Assembly (NCBI RefSeq): GCF_029784155.1
Contig: NC_073692.1
Location: 424,805,324 to 424,869,323 of the forward strand
Length of the DNA stretch: 64,000 nucleotides
Source: Uranotaenia lowii
Lineage: Eukaryota; Arthropoda; Insecta; Diptera; Culicidae
Reading direction: 5' to 3'
Position numbers and translations under genes: made by a program. Numbering within the stretch: position 1 is the first letter of the stretch; every line of letters starts with the position of its first letter. Positions 35,290 through 47,800 of the stretch are shown here, in pieces. The notes below the pieces were generated by a model. That model was not told the origin of the DNA and did no database searches. It saw nothing but the letters and a program-made list of their open reading frames with translations.

Positions 35290-35708
35290 AGGTTGCCAGA
35301 TTGCCCGGTTTTAACCGTGTTGACCTGGATAATTAATATAAAATTAGGAAAAAAAATCGGTTCGACTCGGTTGCCCGGATTCCATTGGAAAAGCCAAGGT
35401 TTTGCCTGGATTTATTCTCATTCTCATTTTTGAGTCAAATTAAAAAAAAAAACAAATTGTTTTTTAATTTTTTTTATTTATGCGTCCAAAATTTTTGGAG
35501 CAAGGTAAAAAAAAATTATAAAAGGTTTTTTCATGTTTTTTTTTTCTTTATTGTCGATGAGTAATTTCTGGGTTTTGACCAAAACTGGATATTGCACAAA
35601 TTTTGGTCGACAATTTTGAAATCCAATACCCGGATTTTGCAAGGTTTTTATGTAAAACAGCCCGGATTTGTCTGGCCCGGAAACGTGATGGAAAAATTCT
35701 AGCAACCT
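35290..35708. mobile_element. MITE with AGGTTGC TIR and TA duplication
   Basis: The left end is AGGTTGCCAGATTGCCCGG. The reverse complement of the right end is AGGTTGCTAGAATTTTTCC, so the inverted tip is about 11-12 bp with one mismatch. TA lies on both sides (35288-35289 and 35709-35710), which points to a Tc1/mariner-type mobiliser. Length is 419 bp with no transposase. Related copies lie at about 6880-7325 and 52265-52350. Confidence 0.75.
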
Positions 35709-35710
35709 TA

Positions 35711-36164
35711 TCCTATGAACAATTGAGAAAATTTTGAGAAACTGTAGCTGAATTTTGAACTTGCGATGGGTTTTTGAGGTTTTGGCATTAGGTTTTAGTC
35801 TAGATTTTTACTCTTGAATAACTTAGCACTTGATTATAATTTGATTATGAATTTAAAATTTGGAGTGTAGAGTATAATACCTCGCTTGCTTTTTTCGACC
35901 CTCATGGGGGGAGGGGGGGGGGAGGGTTTAACCCCCAAAACCCCGTTCCTTCGGCCATGATAGGACGTATATCGATACGAGAAACTCCCGATTCAGCCAT
36001 TTTGATTTGACTACTATGGAGTTCGTGGAGTTTGTTTATCTACAAAGCCCTCAGCTCGAACAAAGTTTCCGATGTTTACAAACAAACTCACTGAACCTCA
36101 CCGCGTTCTTCTCGCCTACTTACTGACAAAGTCAGAGAACCTTGTGATCTAATAACCTTGGAAA
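35711..36164. other. AT-rich DNA with a G-run tract
   Basis: 35905-35935 is a long G-rich run followed by CCCCCAAAACCCCG. It resembles the G-rich sequence at 30575-30610 in reverse complement. No gene. Confidence 0.4.
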
Positions 36165-36610
36165 TTCCCTGTATTATGTGTTGTGAGCCTACTTTAAGGA
36201 GGTGGTCGTTTAGCCTAATGGCGATCGTCTTTGACTTATAAGCCAGAGGTCCAGGAATCGAATCCCACCACCCTAAAATCAAGGTTAAAGAAATTTTGTA
36301 AGTCTACGGACGATAAAATTAACACTAATACCACGATATGTAACAATGTAACGAAAATTGTAAACTAAACAAAGTATAAAAGAATGCAAAAATAGCTCTA
36401 CGGAGTATAAAAGATTGTAAACTCTACGGGGTATAAACAGATACGCTGGTCATATAGTCTCAGTAACTGGACCATAATAGAAGCTAGTCGATAAGGCAGT
36501 TCCGAGTCGTGCTAAAAATAGCATCGGCGAGAAAATAGAAGATCAAGAAGAGCCTTGATTGAATAATTCTACTGAATCAAAGCAATCGAAAGATTTCATC
36601 CACGGTAAAA
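36165..36610 (+). repeat. tRNA-like dispersed repeat (SINE-like)
   Basis: The head phrase ATGTGTTGTGAGCCTAC is shared with 5840. A 72-nt tRNA-like block sits at 36201-36272, followed by a body of about 330 bp. The tail ACTGAATCAAAGCAATCG (36571) is shared with 5875. The tRNA-like block pairs GGTGGT with ACCACC as acceptor ends and has A-box-like TTTAGCCTAATGG and B-box-like GGAATCGAATCCC. Its T loop has one base too many and the anticodon arm does not fold cleanly, so it is treated as a tRNA-derived repeat and not a working tRNA gene. Confidence 0.55.
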
Positions 36611-36959
36611 GAAAGGTACAGATACCAGTATTTCGATAGTAACTTACTATCTTCTACAGTAAAAAATATCACTTTTCTCTATTCAATTTCATTGCCAATC
36701 TTATTCATATCTCAAGCTTAAGCCGTTACCTTCCTGTTATTTCAATTCAAGAATGCTTAACGTATTTACTCCATTCTTTATCTCGACTCACTCAGTATTG
36801 TATACTATTACCTCAAGCTGAACCTTAAAACTACTTTATCACATATTTTTTAATTAAAATAACATGAGATTTTTAAGAAATATTTAAGTATAAAGTCCTT
36901 AATACTTTCGATGCATTTTGAAACTCGTTCTTATCTCCAGCTGTCCTTCCAATTCGCTC
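36611..36959. other. No feature recognised
   Basis: AT-rich sequence without frames, RNA motifs or repeats I can support. Confidence 0.4.
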
Positions 36960-37710
36960 AATATCCAGTGAGGTGCAATTCAAAAATTGTCTTTTCAACA
37001 TCCCTTTAAATTTCAAGCTGTACATGCTTGAATTTTTTAATACTATCATCATACTCATCATACTCATCATACTCATCATACTAGCTATCATCCTTGTTAC
37101 TTGCTCGAAATTTCTAACAATACTTCAAGGCTGTCCTATAACTTGCCTTTCGAATTCCAAGCTGTCATCTTAATTTCAATTGATTTCTTCAGGCTGTCCT
37201 TTCAACTCGCCTTTCAATTCAAAAGCTGTCCTTTCAACTCACTTGAAATTTGTACTGCTTTATTCTGGCTGTCATCTCAACGCTCCTTTGAAATTCAAAT
37301 TTTTATCGGTTGGTCCTGTCAACTTGCCTTTCAATTTCAAGCTGCCCACTCAACTCGGCTTCTAATTTCAAGCTGTCCTCTCAATTCGCTTAAAATTTTA
37401 ATCGATTTATTCAGGCTGTCCTCTCAACTCACTTTCAATTTCAAGATGTCCTCGCAACTCGCTTAAAATTCTCTATATGCATTGGCGGTCCTTTAAACTC
37501 ACCATCCAATGTTAAGCTTTCTCCTCAACTTGCTTGAAATTGTTACCAAAACGATCAGGCTGTCCTTTCAACATCCTCAAAACTAGCGTCATTATGTTCA
37601 GGCTGCCCTCTTAACACGCCTTTCAATTTCAAGCTGTCCTCTCAACGCGTTTGAAATTGTTAACTTGATCAAGCTGCTCTTACGACTTGCTTAATAAACA
37701 TATTTATTGT
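36960..37710. repeat. Degenerate minisatellite, TTTCAAGCTGTCCTCTCAAC family
   Basis: At least a dozen diverged copies of a phrase like CAATTTCAAGCTGTCCTCTC followed by AACTCGCTT. Alternating spacers read GAAATTTTAATCGATTTATTC and similar. Unit length is irregular, about 30-70 bp. The reading frame is not conserved. At 37046-37083 there is a nested, nearly perfect 9-bp tandem repeat (ATCATACTC)4. Confidence 0.75.
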
Positions 37711-38289
37711 TTTTTTTCAAGCTCTCTTCTTAACGGACTTGAAAATTAGGCTAAAATATTTTTTTCTTTGAATCCAGTTTCGGTATTATTTAGTTAACCA
37801 CTCATTCGCAAAAACTAGTTATTAATCACAAATGGCACGTTTTCTTAGCTTCCAAAAATCCCCCAACAGCGTTGCTTTTTTCTTAATCAACTTTAAATAT
37901 GATGGGTAATCTTATTACTCATTTTTCCAGTTTTTTTTTTGCAATGGGTAGTTAATAAACTGTTTGGTTTTCGACCTCGTTTGATGAAAATAATTACAAC
38001 GTGAATCAATCTTCCTGAAGAAGAAGAAGCACTACCACAAACGTCAAACATGGAAACTGCACTTTGAAACTGAAATAAATCTTCAGAACACTTTCATGCG
38101 TTTTTTCCTAAGACAAACATAACGTTTCAAAATTAATCATGATTTTTCAGCAACATTTCAAACCATTTAAAATGATTACTGCACATGGTAACGTTCTGAT
38201 AGGAATATTGTTTACCTATAGAACCTCGGTAAACTTGATTTAAAACTTCAATCAGAAGGAAGAAGATGAAAGTTACTGAGCTTATTTCG
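37711..38289. other. No gene recognised
   Basis: AT-rich DNA with no supported feature. Confidence 0.4.
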
Positions 38290-38311
38290 AATTGTTTTTC
38301 TCCGTATTTTT

Positions 38312-38686
38312 GTATGTATGTATGTATGTATGAGAACCCACCAGTGGCTGATAGATCTTTCGACCCGAGGCGGTACGGGAAGTCTCGATCGCATATTCAA
38401 ATATTGTTCATGCTTAACTCATCAACAATAATTGCAGCACAACCAAGGGGTCCGTTACCACTGGTTTGGGACAGGTTTGACTCATCTCACTCCCTTCCAA
38501 CTGTTCGAAACAAATAAAGAATTCTGAAAAGGTGCCTAAGTACCATATTCATCATTCTATATTTGCCGAGATACTCCGGCTGGCTTGAACCCACAATCCA
38601 TTGTATATCAGTCTTCCGATCGTTTGATGTCCTGTCCAACCCCCCGCTGAACCCCATTATAGAGTTAAGCTATTTTGAACATATGA
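38312..38686 (-). mobile_element. Second SINE-like element with (TATG)n tail and target duplication
   Basis: The flanks 38290-38311 and 38687-38708 match over 22 bp with one difference (AATTGTTTTTCTCCGTATTT against ...CTTCG...). A (TATG)n tail lies at 38312-38330, and a B-box-like GGTTCAAGCC lies on the minus strand at about 38582-38592. This parallels the SINE at 32089-32537 in orientation, tail and duplication size, but the body differs. Reading from 38686 on the minus strand, the A-box region (TTGGACAGGACATC) is only loosely tRNA-like. No protein is encoded. Confidence 0.7.
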
Positions 38687-38708
38687 AATTGTTTTTCTTC
38701 GTATTTTT

Positions 38709-41375
38709 ATACATAAAATCGAAGGATTGACATACAATAAAAGGTACTTTTCTTTCGAAACTTTTTGGCAAATTTTCATGTTCGGAACAAATCTTCAAAA
38801 ACTTACTCCAGTGTTTAGTTTCGGTAAAAGTGCCAGCAAGTAGTCAAATTACTTCTGCTAGAAATCTCTAAGCTGCTGATTTTTTGTGATTTTCATACGC
38901 AAGGATGATTCATTTCTCCAGATTTTTTGAATAACGATTTTAATAACGACTGAAAAATCTTGAGCGATGAGTAATCCTTGTGGATAAAAAGCCCAAAAAA
39001 AACTTCTGAAAAATGATACATGTTTATTTTTATCAAAAAAAATCTTGAAATCGAGAAAATATTTTTTTTAAATATTTAAATATAAAGTAAAAACTTACAA
39101 CGTGTCCAACAGCTTTGTTGCAAATCGCCATTTGACTCAATCAAACAAATGTTGTGTTTCGTTTGGGAACTGACAACACAGATTTCCGACAATCTACATA
39201 ATTTTTCTTCGTCGGAAGTTGAAAGTCGACTTCTGAATTTAAATTTAGTGCTGGCGCGATAGAGATATTGAATAGAAACTAAACTTGAAATCCTAAATTT
39301 GAATAACACAAACATTCAACTCAATCATATAATATTCAGTGCAAAGAATGTTTCAAATAAGTCATAGATGTTATAATGTGACCGACTCTTATCGATATCT
39401 TATAATTTACAAAGCTCGCCGAATGGTCGACTAATTCATTCACATAATACATTAGTGCATCTTAAAAAAAACGATATACTCCAGTGTTTCTTGGCTACAT
39501 TGACGAAAAAGCCACCTATCAGCAGAGCTGTCGAATAACGGTTGTCAAATTTCGGGTCCAACTACCATTGCGTTTATCGAATTTTTCTCTAAATACGCAA
39601 TAATCAATTTTCGAATGAAACTACGAAACATTGTTATTTTTGATGATTTGAACGTGATTGTTGAACACTTGAATCTAGAGTAAATATAGTATTCCACATC
39701 TTAATGAATTTAAGATGAAAAAATCTTGCTCTTTGCTTCTGTATTTTGATGAAGATATGTTCAAACAAAATAAGTTTTCTTGAAACAAGTGCAATCAGAT
39801 TTATATAAATTTGGAACATGACAGATTTTATCGTTAAAAATTATAATAGAAAAAATCAAAAACGTTTTATATACAATGAATATAAAAAAACCCAAAAAAT
39901 GTTCTTTTTCTGACAAAATTTTCCAAAATCGAAATGCTAATATGAAGTACAAGAATTTGAAATTTTCGATAACTCGCGATCATGTTTTGAATTCTCTTTT
40001 AAGCCGTCTGGGCTAAAACATAACATGATGGGCTCAACCGGAAGAATAGTTTCAGTTTCGTGTAAAATTATCTTGGAATGTTAACCTACTGCCCAAAAAG
40101 AATTTCCAGTAGAAAAACGTAATGATTCCAATGGTGCCAATTATGCAGGCTCCCAGAAAAAAAAACCCTTTTTCCGTTGCGGCCAACCTTTAGATCTGTT
40201 CTATTTGCTTCCTTCTTCCCCATGGCCAAGAATGCCTGTTGTTGTAATGAATCAAATTCCCACTGATTTCCTAAGGGATCTCGACCAGAGAGCGGAGATA
40301 AAACAGAATGAACGCACGGTAGCTGCCCATAGAGCGGTTCAAATTTGATCAATTTAAATTCCTTCGCGATTGATTTTCCTCCTGGAATGGCGTGGAATCG
40401 AACCGATCCCTAGAGATAGACTCGGCGTGATGCTTCCTGGATGCGGCAAAACGTCAAAAGGAACCGATGAAAGTGAATTCTTCATGCTTCGCACCCAGAC
40501 AAATTATTATGGAAATGGTGAGGCTAACCCCGATTGTTGGAGTGCTTTCAAACAGTGACATATTGATTTTGGAGCACTCAAAGCGAAAAGTGAATGTGCC
40601 CTGAACAATTGACACGCATCGAAAGCCAAATCCAACTCAGCTCTTGCCCGCCCTCCCGTCAGAAATAAAAATGCCAAAATTCAAACCCCCGAAAAAGAAT
40701 TCAATGAACAACAAAGCCAATCGATTGATTTCGCTGAGCTTGTCCATGCAAAAGCCAAAGCATTTCGGTGTGTTTAGCCCAATAGGAGAGGAGAAAGCGT
40801 TTCGATTCATTCATTGATTCATTCGTTTGGCTTTTTCGGGTAGCGAAAGCTCTTAACATTATTTTTCCTTTTTTTCCTCAAACAAATAGCAAATAGTAAC
40901 GGCAGCAAATCGAAATGATGAATCGCAACTGCTTTCGGGGGTCGCTTGTTGAAAGAAGAAAGAAAAAAGATCGAGGAAGGAAGAGGACAAGCTGCACATA
41001 AAAATGCTATTGAAGCCGTTACTAATTTGGCATAATGAGCCCCCCAACCATTGGGCCGTTGAAGCTAAGTAAATCGAAGCGGTTGAGAAAATTTGAAGAA
41101 TGGAATCGAATTGGTTTGCTATTTGTTACTGCTGAAACGTCCGTCGTCGTTTTGAACTTGAAAGGGTAAAAGCTTTACCACACTTAGGAACTGACTAGGA
41201 AATGTGGCTATTCCAGCCTTGTTCAAAGTTCAATTGTCTCCGTTTTGCTACATGCATAAAGCAGGAGTAATGTTTGGTTGAATATTGAAAGTTTTTTTTT
41301 GGACATACAAACATAAATCATAATTGAAGGCGCAATTGGCAATGGTATAGGAAAAATAAGTTGCTTATATCATGG
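38709..41375. other. Intergenic DNA, no gene recognised
   Basis: AT-rich at the left, more balanced at 40100-41150. No domain or splice pattern could be supported. Confidence 0.4.
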
Positions 41376-41378
41376 TTA

Positions 41379-41777
41379 GGCTGGAACAAATATCAATTTC
41401 TTCTTTTGTCACCCACCCCCCTCCCCCCCTTCAAAATTTCCAAAAACCCGAAGGGGGAAATAAATAAAGTTTGAAGTATTTTATGTAGATTTCGTAATAA
41501 AAATCAAGATTCAAAAAGATTACAAGACCAAAAAACTAAATTTTGAAAGATTAGAGTTACTTCATCGTTTGTATTTTTGATTTTATTGAATTTTATGATA
41601 AAAAATTACTTCATTTGTAGGTTTTGTGCAATGATATAGTTTGTAATTTTGTTGCATACAAGATTTCATGCAGTTTATTCAAATTTCTTTGTTTTTCGCA
41701 TTATTTTTTTTGTCCCCCCCCCTCGCGATGTTCCAACTCCGAGTGACAAAAGAAGGATTTGAAATTTGTTCCGGCCT
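41379..41777. mobile_element. PIF/Harbinger-like MITE with TTA duplication
   Basis: The left end is GGCTGGAACAAATATCAATT. The reverse complement of the right end is GGCCGGAACAAATTTCAAAT. The inverted repeat extends for about 34 bp to TTCTTTTGTCAC. TTA flanks both sides (41376-41378 and 41778-41780), the three-base target typical of PIF/Harbinger. It is 399 bp with C-runs at both sub-ends and no coding frame. It ends about 100 bp before satellite array 3. Confidence 0.75.
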
Positions 41778-41875
41778 TATTTGTTCGAATATTAAACGGT
41801 GTTTTTATATTACTAAATTTGATCCAGCTTCAAATTTATGGTTGTATTTGTTTGAAACAGTGACATAAATTGCAA

Positions 41876-44800
41876 AAATGACAAAAATGACAAATTGACA
41901 AAAATGACAAAAATGACAAAAATGACAAAAATGACAAAAATGACAAAAATGACAAAAATGACAAAAATGACAAAAATGACAAAAATGACAAAAATGACAA
42001 AAATGACAAAAATGACAAAAATGACAAAAATGACAAAAATGACAAAAATGACAAAAATGACAAAAATGACAAAAATGACAAAAATGACAAAAATGACAAA
42101 AATGACAAAAATGACAAAAATGACAAAAATGACAAAAATGACAAAAATGACAAAAATGACAAAAATGACAAAAATGACAAAAATGACAAAAATGACAAAA
42201 ATGACAAAAATGACAAAAATGACAAAAATGACAAAAATGACAAAAATGACAAAAATGACAAAAATGACAAAAATGACAAAAATGACAAAAATGACAAAAA
42301 TGACAAAAATGACAAAAATGACAAAAATGACAACAATGACAAAAATGACAAAAATGACAAAAATGACAAAAATGACAAAAATGACAAAAATGACAAAAAT
42401 GACAAAAATGACAAAAATGACAAAAATGACAAAAATGACAAAAATGACAAAAATGACAAAAATGACAAAAATGACAAAAATGACAAAAATGACAAAAATG
42501 ACAAAAATGACAAAAATGAATAAAATGACAAAAATGACAAAAATGACAAAAATGACAAAAATGACAAAAATGACAAAAATGACAAAAATGGCAAAAATGA
42601 CAAAAATGACAAAAATGACAAAAATGACAAAAATGACAAAAATGACAAAAATGACAAAAATGACAAAAATGACAAAAATGACAAAAATGACAAAAATGAC
42701 AAAAATGACAAAAATGACAAAAATGACAAAAATGACAAAAATGACAAAAATGACAAAAATGACAAAAATGACAAAAATGACAAAAATGACAAAAATGACA
42801 AAAATGACAAAAATGACAAAAATGACAAAAATGACAAAAATGACAAAAATGACAAAAATGACAAAAATGACAAAAATGACAAAAATGACAAAAATGACAA
42901 AAATGACAAAAATGACAAAAATGACAAAAATGACAAAAATGACAAAAATGACAAAAATGACAAAAATGACAAAATGACAAAAATGACAAAAATGACAAAA
43001 ATGACAAAAATGACAAAAATGACAAAAATGACAAAAATGACAAAAATGACAAAAATGACAAAAATGACAAAAATGACAAAAATGACAAAAATGACAAAAA
43101 TGACAAAAATGACAAAAATGACAAAAATGACAAAAATGACAAAAATGACAAAAATGACAAAAATGACAAAAATGACAAAAATGACAAAAATGACAAAAAT
43201 GACAAAAATGACAAAAATGACAAAAATGACAAAAATGACAAAAATGACAAAAATGACAAAAATGACAAAAATGACAAAAATGACAAAAATGACAAAAATG
43301 ACAAAAATGACAAAAATGACAAAAATGACAAAAATGACAAAAAATGACAAAAATGACAAAAATGACAAAAATGACAAAAATGACAAAAATGACAAAAATG
43401 ACAAAAATGACAAAAATGACAAAAATGACAAAAATGACAAAAATGACAAAAATGACAAAAATGACAAAAATGACAAAAATGACAAAAATGACAAAAATGA
43501 CAAAAATGACAAAAATGACAAAAATGACAAAAATGACAAAAATGACAAAAATGACAAAAATGACAAAAATGACAAAAATGACAAAAATGACAAAAATGAC
43601 AAAAATGACAAAAATGACAAAAATGACAAAAATGACAAAAATGACAAAAATGACAAAAATGACAAAAATGACAAAAATGACAAAAATGACAAAAATGACA
43701 AAAATGACAAAAATGACAAAAATGACAAAAATGACAAAAATGACAAAAATGACAAAAATGACAAAAATGACAAAAATGACAAAAATGACAAAAATGACAA
43801 AAATGACAAAAATGACAAAAATGACAAAAATGACAAAAATGACAAAAATGACAAAAATGACAAAAATGACAAAAATGACAAAAATGACAAAAATGACAAA
43901 AATGACAAAAATGACAAAAATGACAAAAATGACAAAAATGACAAAAATGACAAAAATGACAAAAATGACAAAAAATGACAAAAATGACAAAATGACAAAA
44001 ATGACAAAAATGACAAAAATGACAAAAATGACAAAAATGACAAAAATGACAAAAATGACAAAAATGACAAAAATGACAAAAATGACAAAAATGACAAAAA
44101 TGACAAAAATGACAAAAATGACAAAAATGACAAAAATGACAAAAATGACAAAAATGACAAAAATGACAAAAATGACAAAAATGACAAAATGACAAAAATG
44201 ACAAAAATGACAAAAATGACAAAAATGACAAAAAATGACAAAAATGACAAAAATGACAAAAATGACAAAAATGACAAAAATGACAAAAATGACAAAAATG
44301 ACAAAAATGACAAAAATGACAAAAATGACAAAAATGACAAAAATGACAAAAATGACAAAAATGACAAAAATGACAAAAATGACAAAAATGACAAAAATGA
44401 CAAAAATGACAAAAATGACAAAAATGACAAAAATGACAAAAATGACAAAAATGACAAAAATGACAAAAATGACAAAAATGACAAAAATGACAAAAATGAC
44501 AAAAATGACAAAAATGACAAAAATGACAAAAATGACAAAAATGACAAAAATGACAAAAATGACAAAAATGACAAAAATGACAAAAATGACAAAAATGACA
44601 AAAATGACAAAAATGACAAAAATGACAAAAATGACAAAAATGACAAAAATGACAAAAATGACAAAAATGACAAAAATGACAAAAATGACAAAAATGACAA
44701 AAATGACAAAAATGACAAAAATGACAAAAATGACAAAAATGACAAAAATGACAAAAATGACAAAAATGACAAAAATGACAAAAATGACAAAAATGACAAA

Positions 44801-47800
44801 AATGACAAAAATGACAAAAATGACAAAAATGACAAAAATGACAAAAATGACAAAAATGACAAAAATGACAAAAATGACAAAAATGACAAAAATGACAAAA
44901 ATGACAAAAATGACAAAAATGACAAAAATGACAAAAATGACAAAAATGACAAAAATGACAAAAATGACAAAAATGACAAAAATGACAAAAATGACAAAAA
45001 TGACAAAAATGACAAAAATGACAAAAATGACAAAAATGACAAAAATGACAAAAATGACAAAAATGACAAAAATGACAAAAATGACAAAAATGACAAAAAT
45101 GACAAAAATGACAAAAATGACAAAAATGACAAAAATGACAAAAATGACAAAAATGACAAAAATGACAAAAATGACAAAAATGACAAAAATGACAAAAATG
45201 ACAAAAATGACAAAAATGACAAAAATGACAAAAATGACAAAAATGACAAAAATGACAAAAATGACAAAAATGACAAAAATGACAAAAATGACAAAAATGA
45301 CAAAAATGACAAAAATGACAAAAATGACAAAAATGACAAAAATGACAAAAATGACAAAAATGACAAAAATGACAAAAATGACAAAAATGACAAAAATGAC
45401 AAAAATGACAAAAATGACAAAAATGACAAAAATGACAAAAATGACAAAAATGACAAAAATGACAAAAATGACAAAAATGACAAAAATGACAAAAATGACA
45501 AAAATGACAAAAATGACAAAAATGACAAAAATGACAAAAATGACAAAAATGACAAAAATGACAAAAATGACAAAAATGACAAAAATGACAAAAATGACAA
45601 AAATGACAAAAATGACAAAAATGACAAAAATGACAAAAATGACAAAAATGACAAAAATGACAAAAATGACAAAAATGACAAAAATGACAAAAATGACAAA
45701 AATGACAAAAATGACAAAAATGACAAAAATGACAAAAATGACAAAAATGACAAAAATGACAAAAATGACAAAAATGACAAAAATGACAAAAATGACAAAA
45801 ATGACAAAAATGACAAAAATGACAAAAATGACAAAAATGACAAAAATGACAAAAATGACAAAAATGACAAAAATGACAAAAATGACAAAAATGACAAAAA
45901 TGACAAAAATGACAAAAATGACAAAAATGACAAAAATGACAAAAATGACAAAAATGACAAAAATGACAAAAATGACAAAAATGACAAAAATGACAAAAAT
46001 GACAAAAATGACAAAATGACAAAAATGACAAAAATGACAAAAATGACAAAAATGACAAAAATGACAAAAATGACAAAAATGACAAAAATGACAAAAATGA
46101 CAAAAATGACAAAAATGACAAAAATGACAAAAATGACAAAAATGACAAAAATGACAAAAATGACAAAAATGACAAAAATGACAAAAATGACAAAAATGAC
46201 AAAAATGACAAAAATGACAAAAATGACAAAAATGACAAAAATGACAAAAATGACAAAAATGACAAAAATGACAAAAATGACAAAAATGACAAAAATGACA
46301 AAAATGACAAAAATGACAAAAATGACAAAAATGACAAAAATGACAAAAATGACAAAAATGACAAAAATGACAAAAATGACAAAAATGACAAAAATGACAA
46401 AAATGACAAAAATGACAAAAATGACAAAAATGACAAAAATGACAAAAATGACAAAAATGACAAAAATGACAAAAATGACAAAAATGACAAAAATGACAAA
46501 ATGACAAAAATGACAAAAATGACAAAAATGACAAAAATGACAAAAATGACAAAAATGACAAAAATGACAAAAATGACAAAAATGACAAAAATGACAAAAA
46601 TGACAAAAATGACAAAATGACAAAAATGACAAAAATGACAAAAAATGACAAAAATGACAAAAATGACAAAATGACAAAATGACAAAAATGACAAAAATGA
46701 CAAAAATGACAAAAATGACAAAATGACAAAGAAATGACAAAAATGACAAAAATGACAAANNNNNNNNNNNNNNNNNNNNNNNNNNNNNNNNNNNNNNNNN
46801 NNNNNNNNNNNNNNNNNNNNNNNNNNNNNNNNNNNNNNNNNNNNNNNNNNNNNNNNNNNNNNNNNNNNNNNNNNNNNNNNNNNNNNNNNNNNNNNNNNNN
46901 NNNNNNNNNNNNNNNNNNNNNNNNNNNNNNNNNNNNNNNNNNNNNNNNNNNNNNNNNNNNNNNNNNNNNNNNNNNNNNNNNNNNNNNNNNNNNNNNNNNN
47001 NNNNNNNNNNNNNNNNNNNNNNNNNNNNNNNNNNNNNNNNNNNNNNNNNNNNNNNNNNNNNNNNNNNNNNNNNNNNNNNNNNNNNNNNNNNNNNNNNNNN
47101 NNNNNNNNNNNNNNNNNNNNNNNNNNNNNNNNNNNNNNNNNNNNNNNNNNNNNNNNNNNNNNNNNNNNNNNNNNNNNNNNNNNNNNNNNNNNNNNNNNNN
47201 NNNNNNNNNNNNNNNNNNNNNNNNNNNNNNNNNNNNNNNNNNNNNNNNNNNNNNNNNNNACAAAAATGACAAAAATGACAAAAATGACAAAAATGACAAA
47301 AATGACAAAAATGACAAAAATGACAAAAATGACAAAAATGACAAAAATGACAAAAATGACAAAAATGACAAAAATGACAAAAATGACAAAAATGACAAAA
47401 ATGACAAAAATGACAAAAATGACAAAAATGACAAAAATGACAAAAATGACAAAAATGACAAAAATGACAAAAATGACAAAAATGACAAAAATGACAAAAA
47501 TGACAAAAATGACAAAAATGACAAAAATGACAAAAATGACAAAAATGACAAAAATGACAAAAATGACAAAAATGACAAAAATGACAAAAATGACAAAAAT
47601 GACAAAAATGACAAAAATGACAAAAATGACAAAAATGACAAAAATGACAAAAATGACAAAAATGACAAAAATGACAAAAATGACAAAAATGACAAAAATG
47701 ACAAAAATGACAAAAATGACAAAAATGACAAAAATGACAAAAATGACAAAAATGACAAAAATGACAAAAATGACAAAAATGACAAAAATGACAAAAATGA

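Noticed and set aside
36201..36272. Functional tRNA gene
   Set aside because: Acceptor ends pair, but the T loop has an extra base and the anticodon arm does not form a clean 5-bp stem with a 7-nt loop; it sits inside a dispersed repeat.
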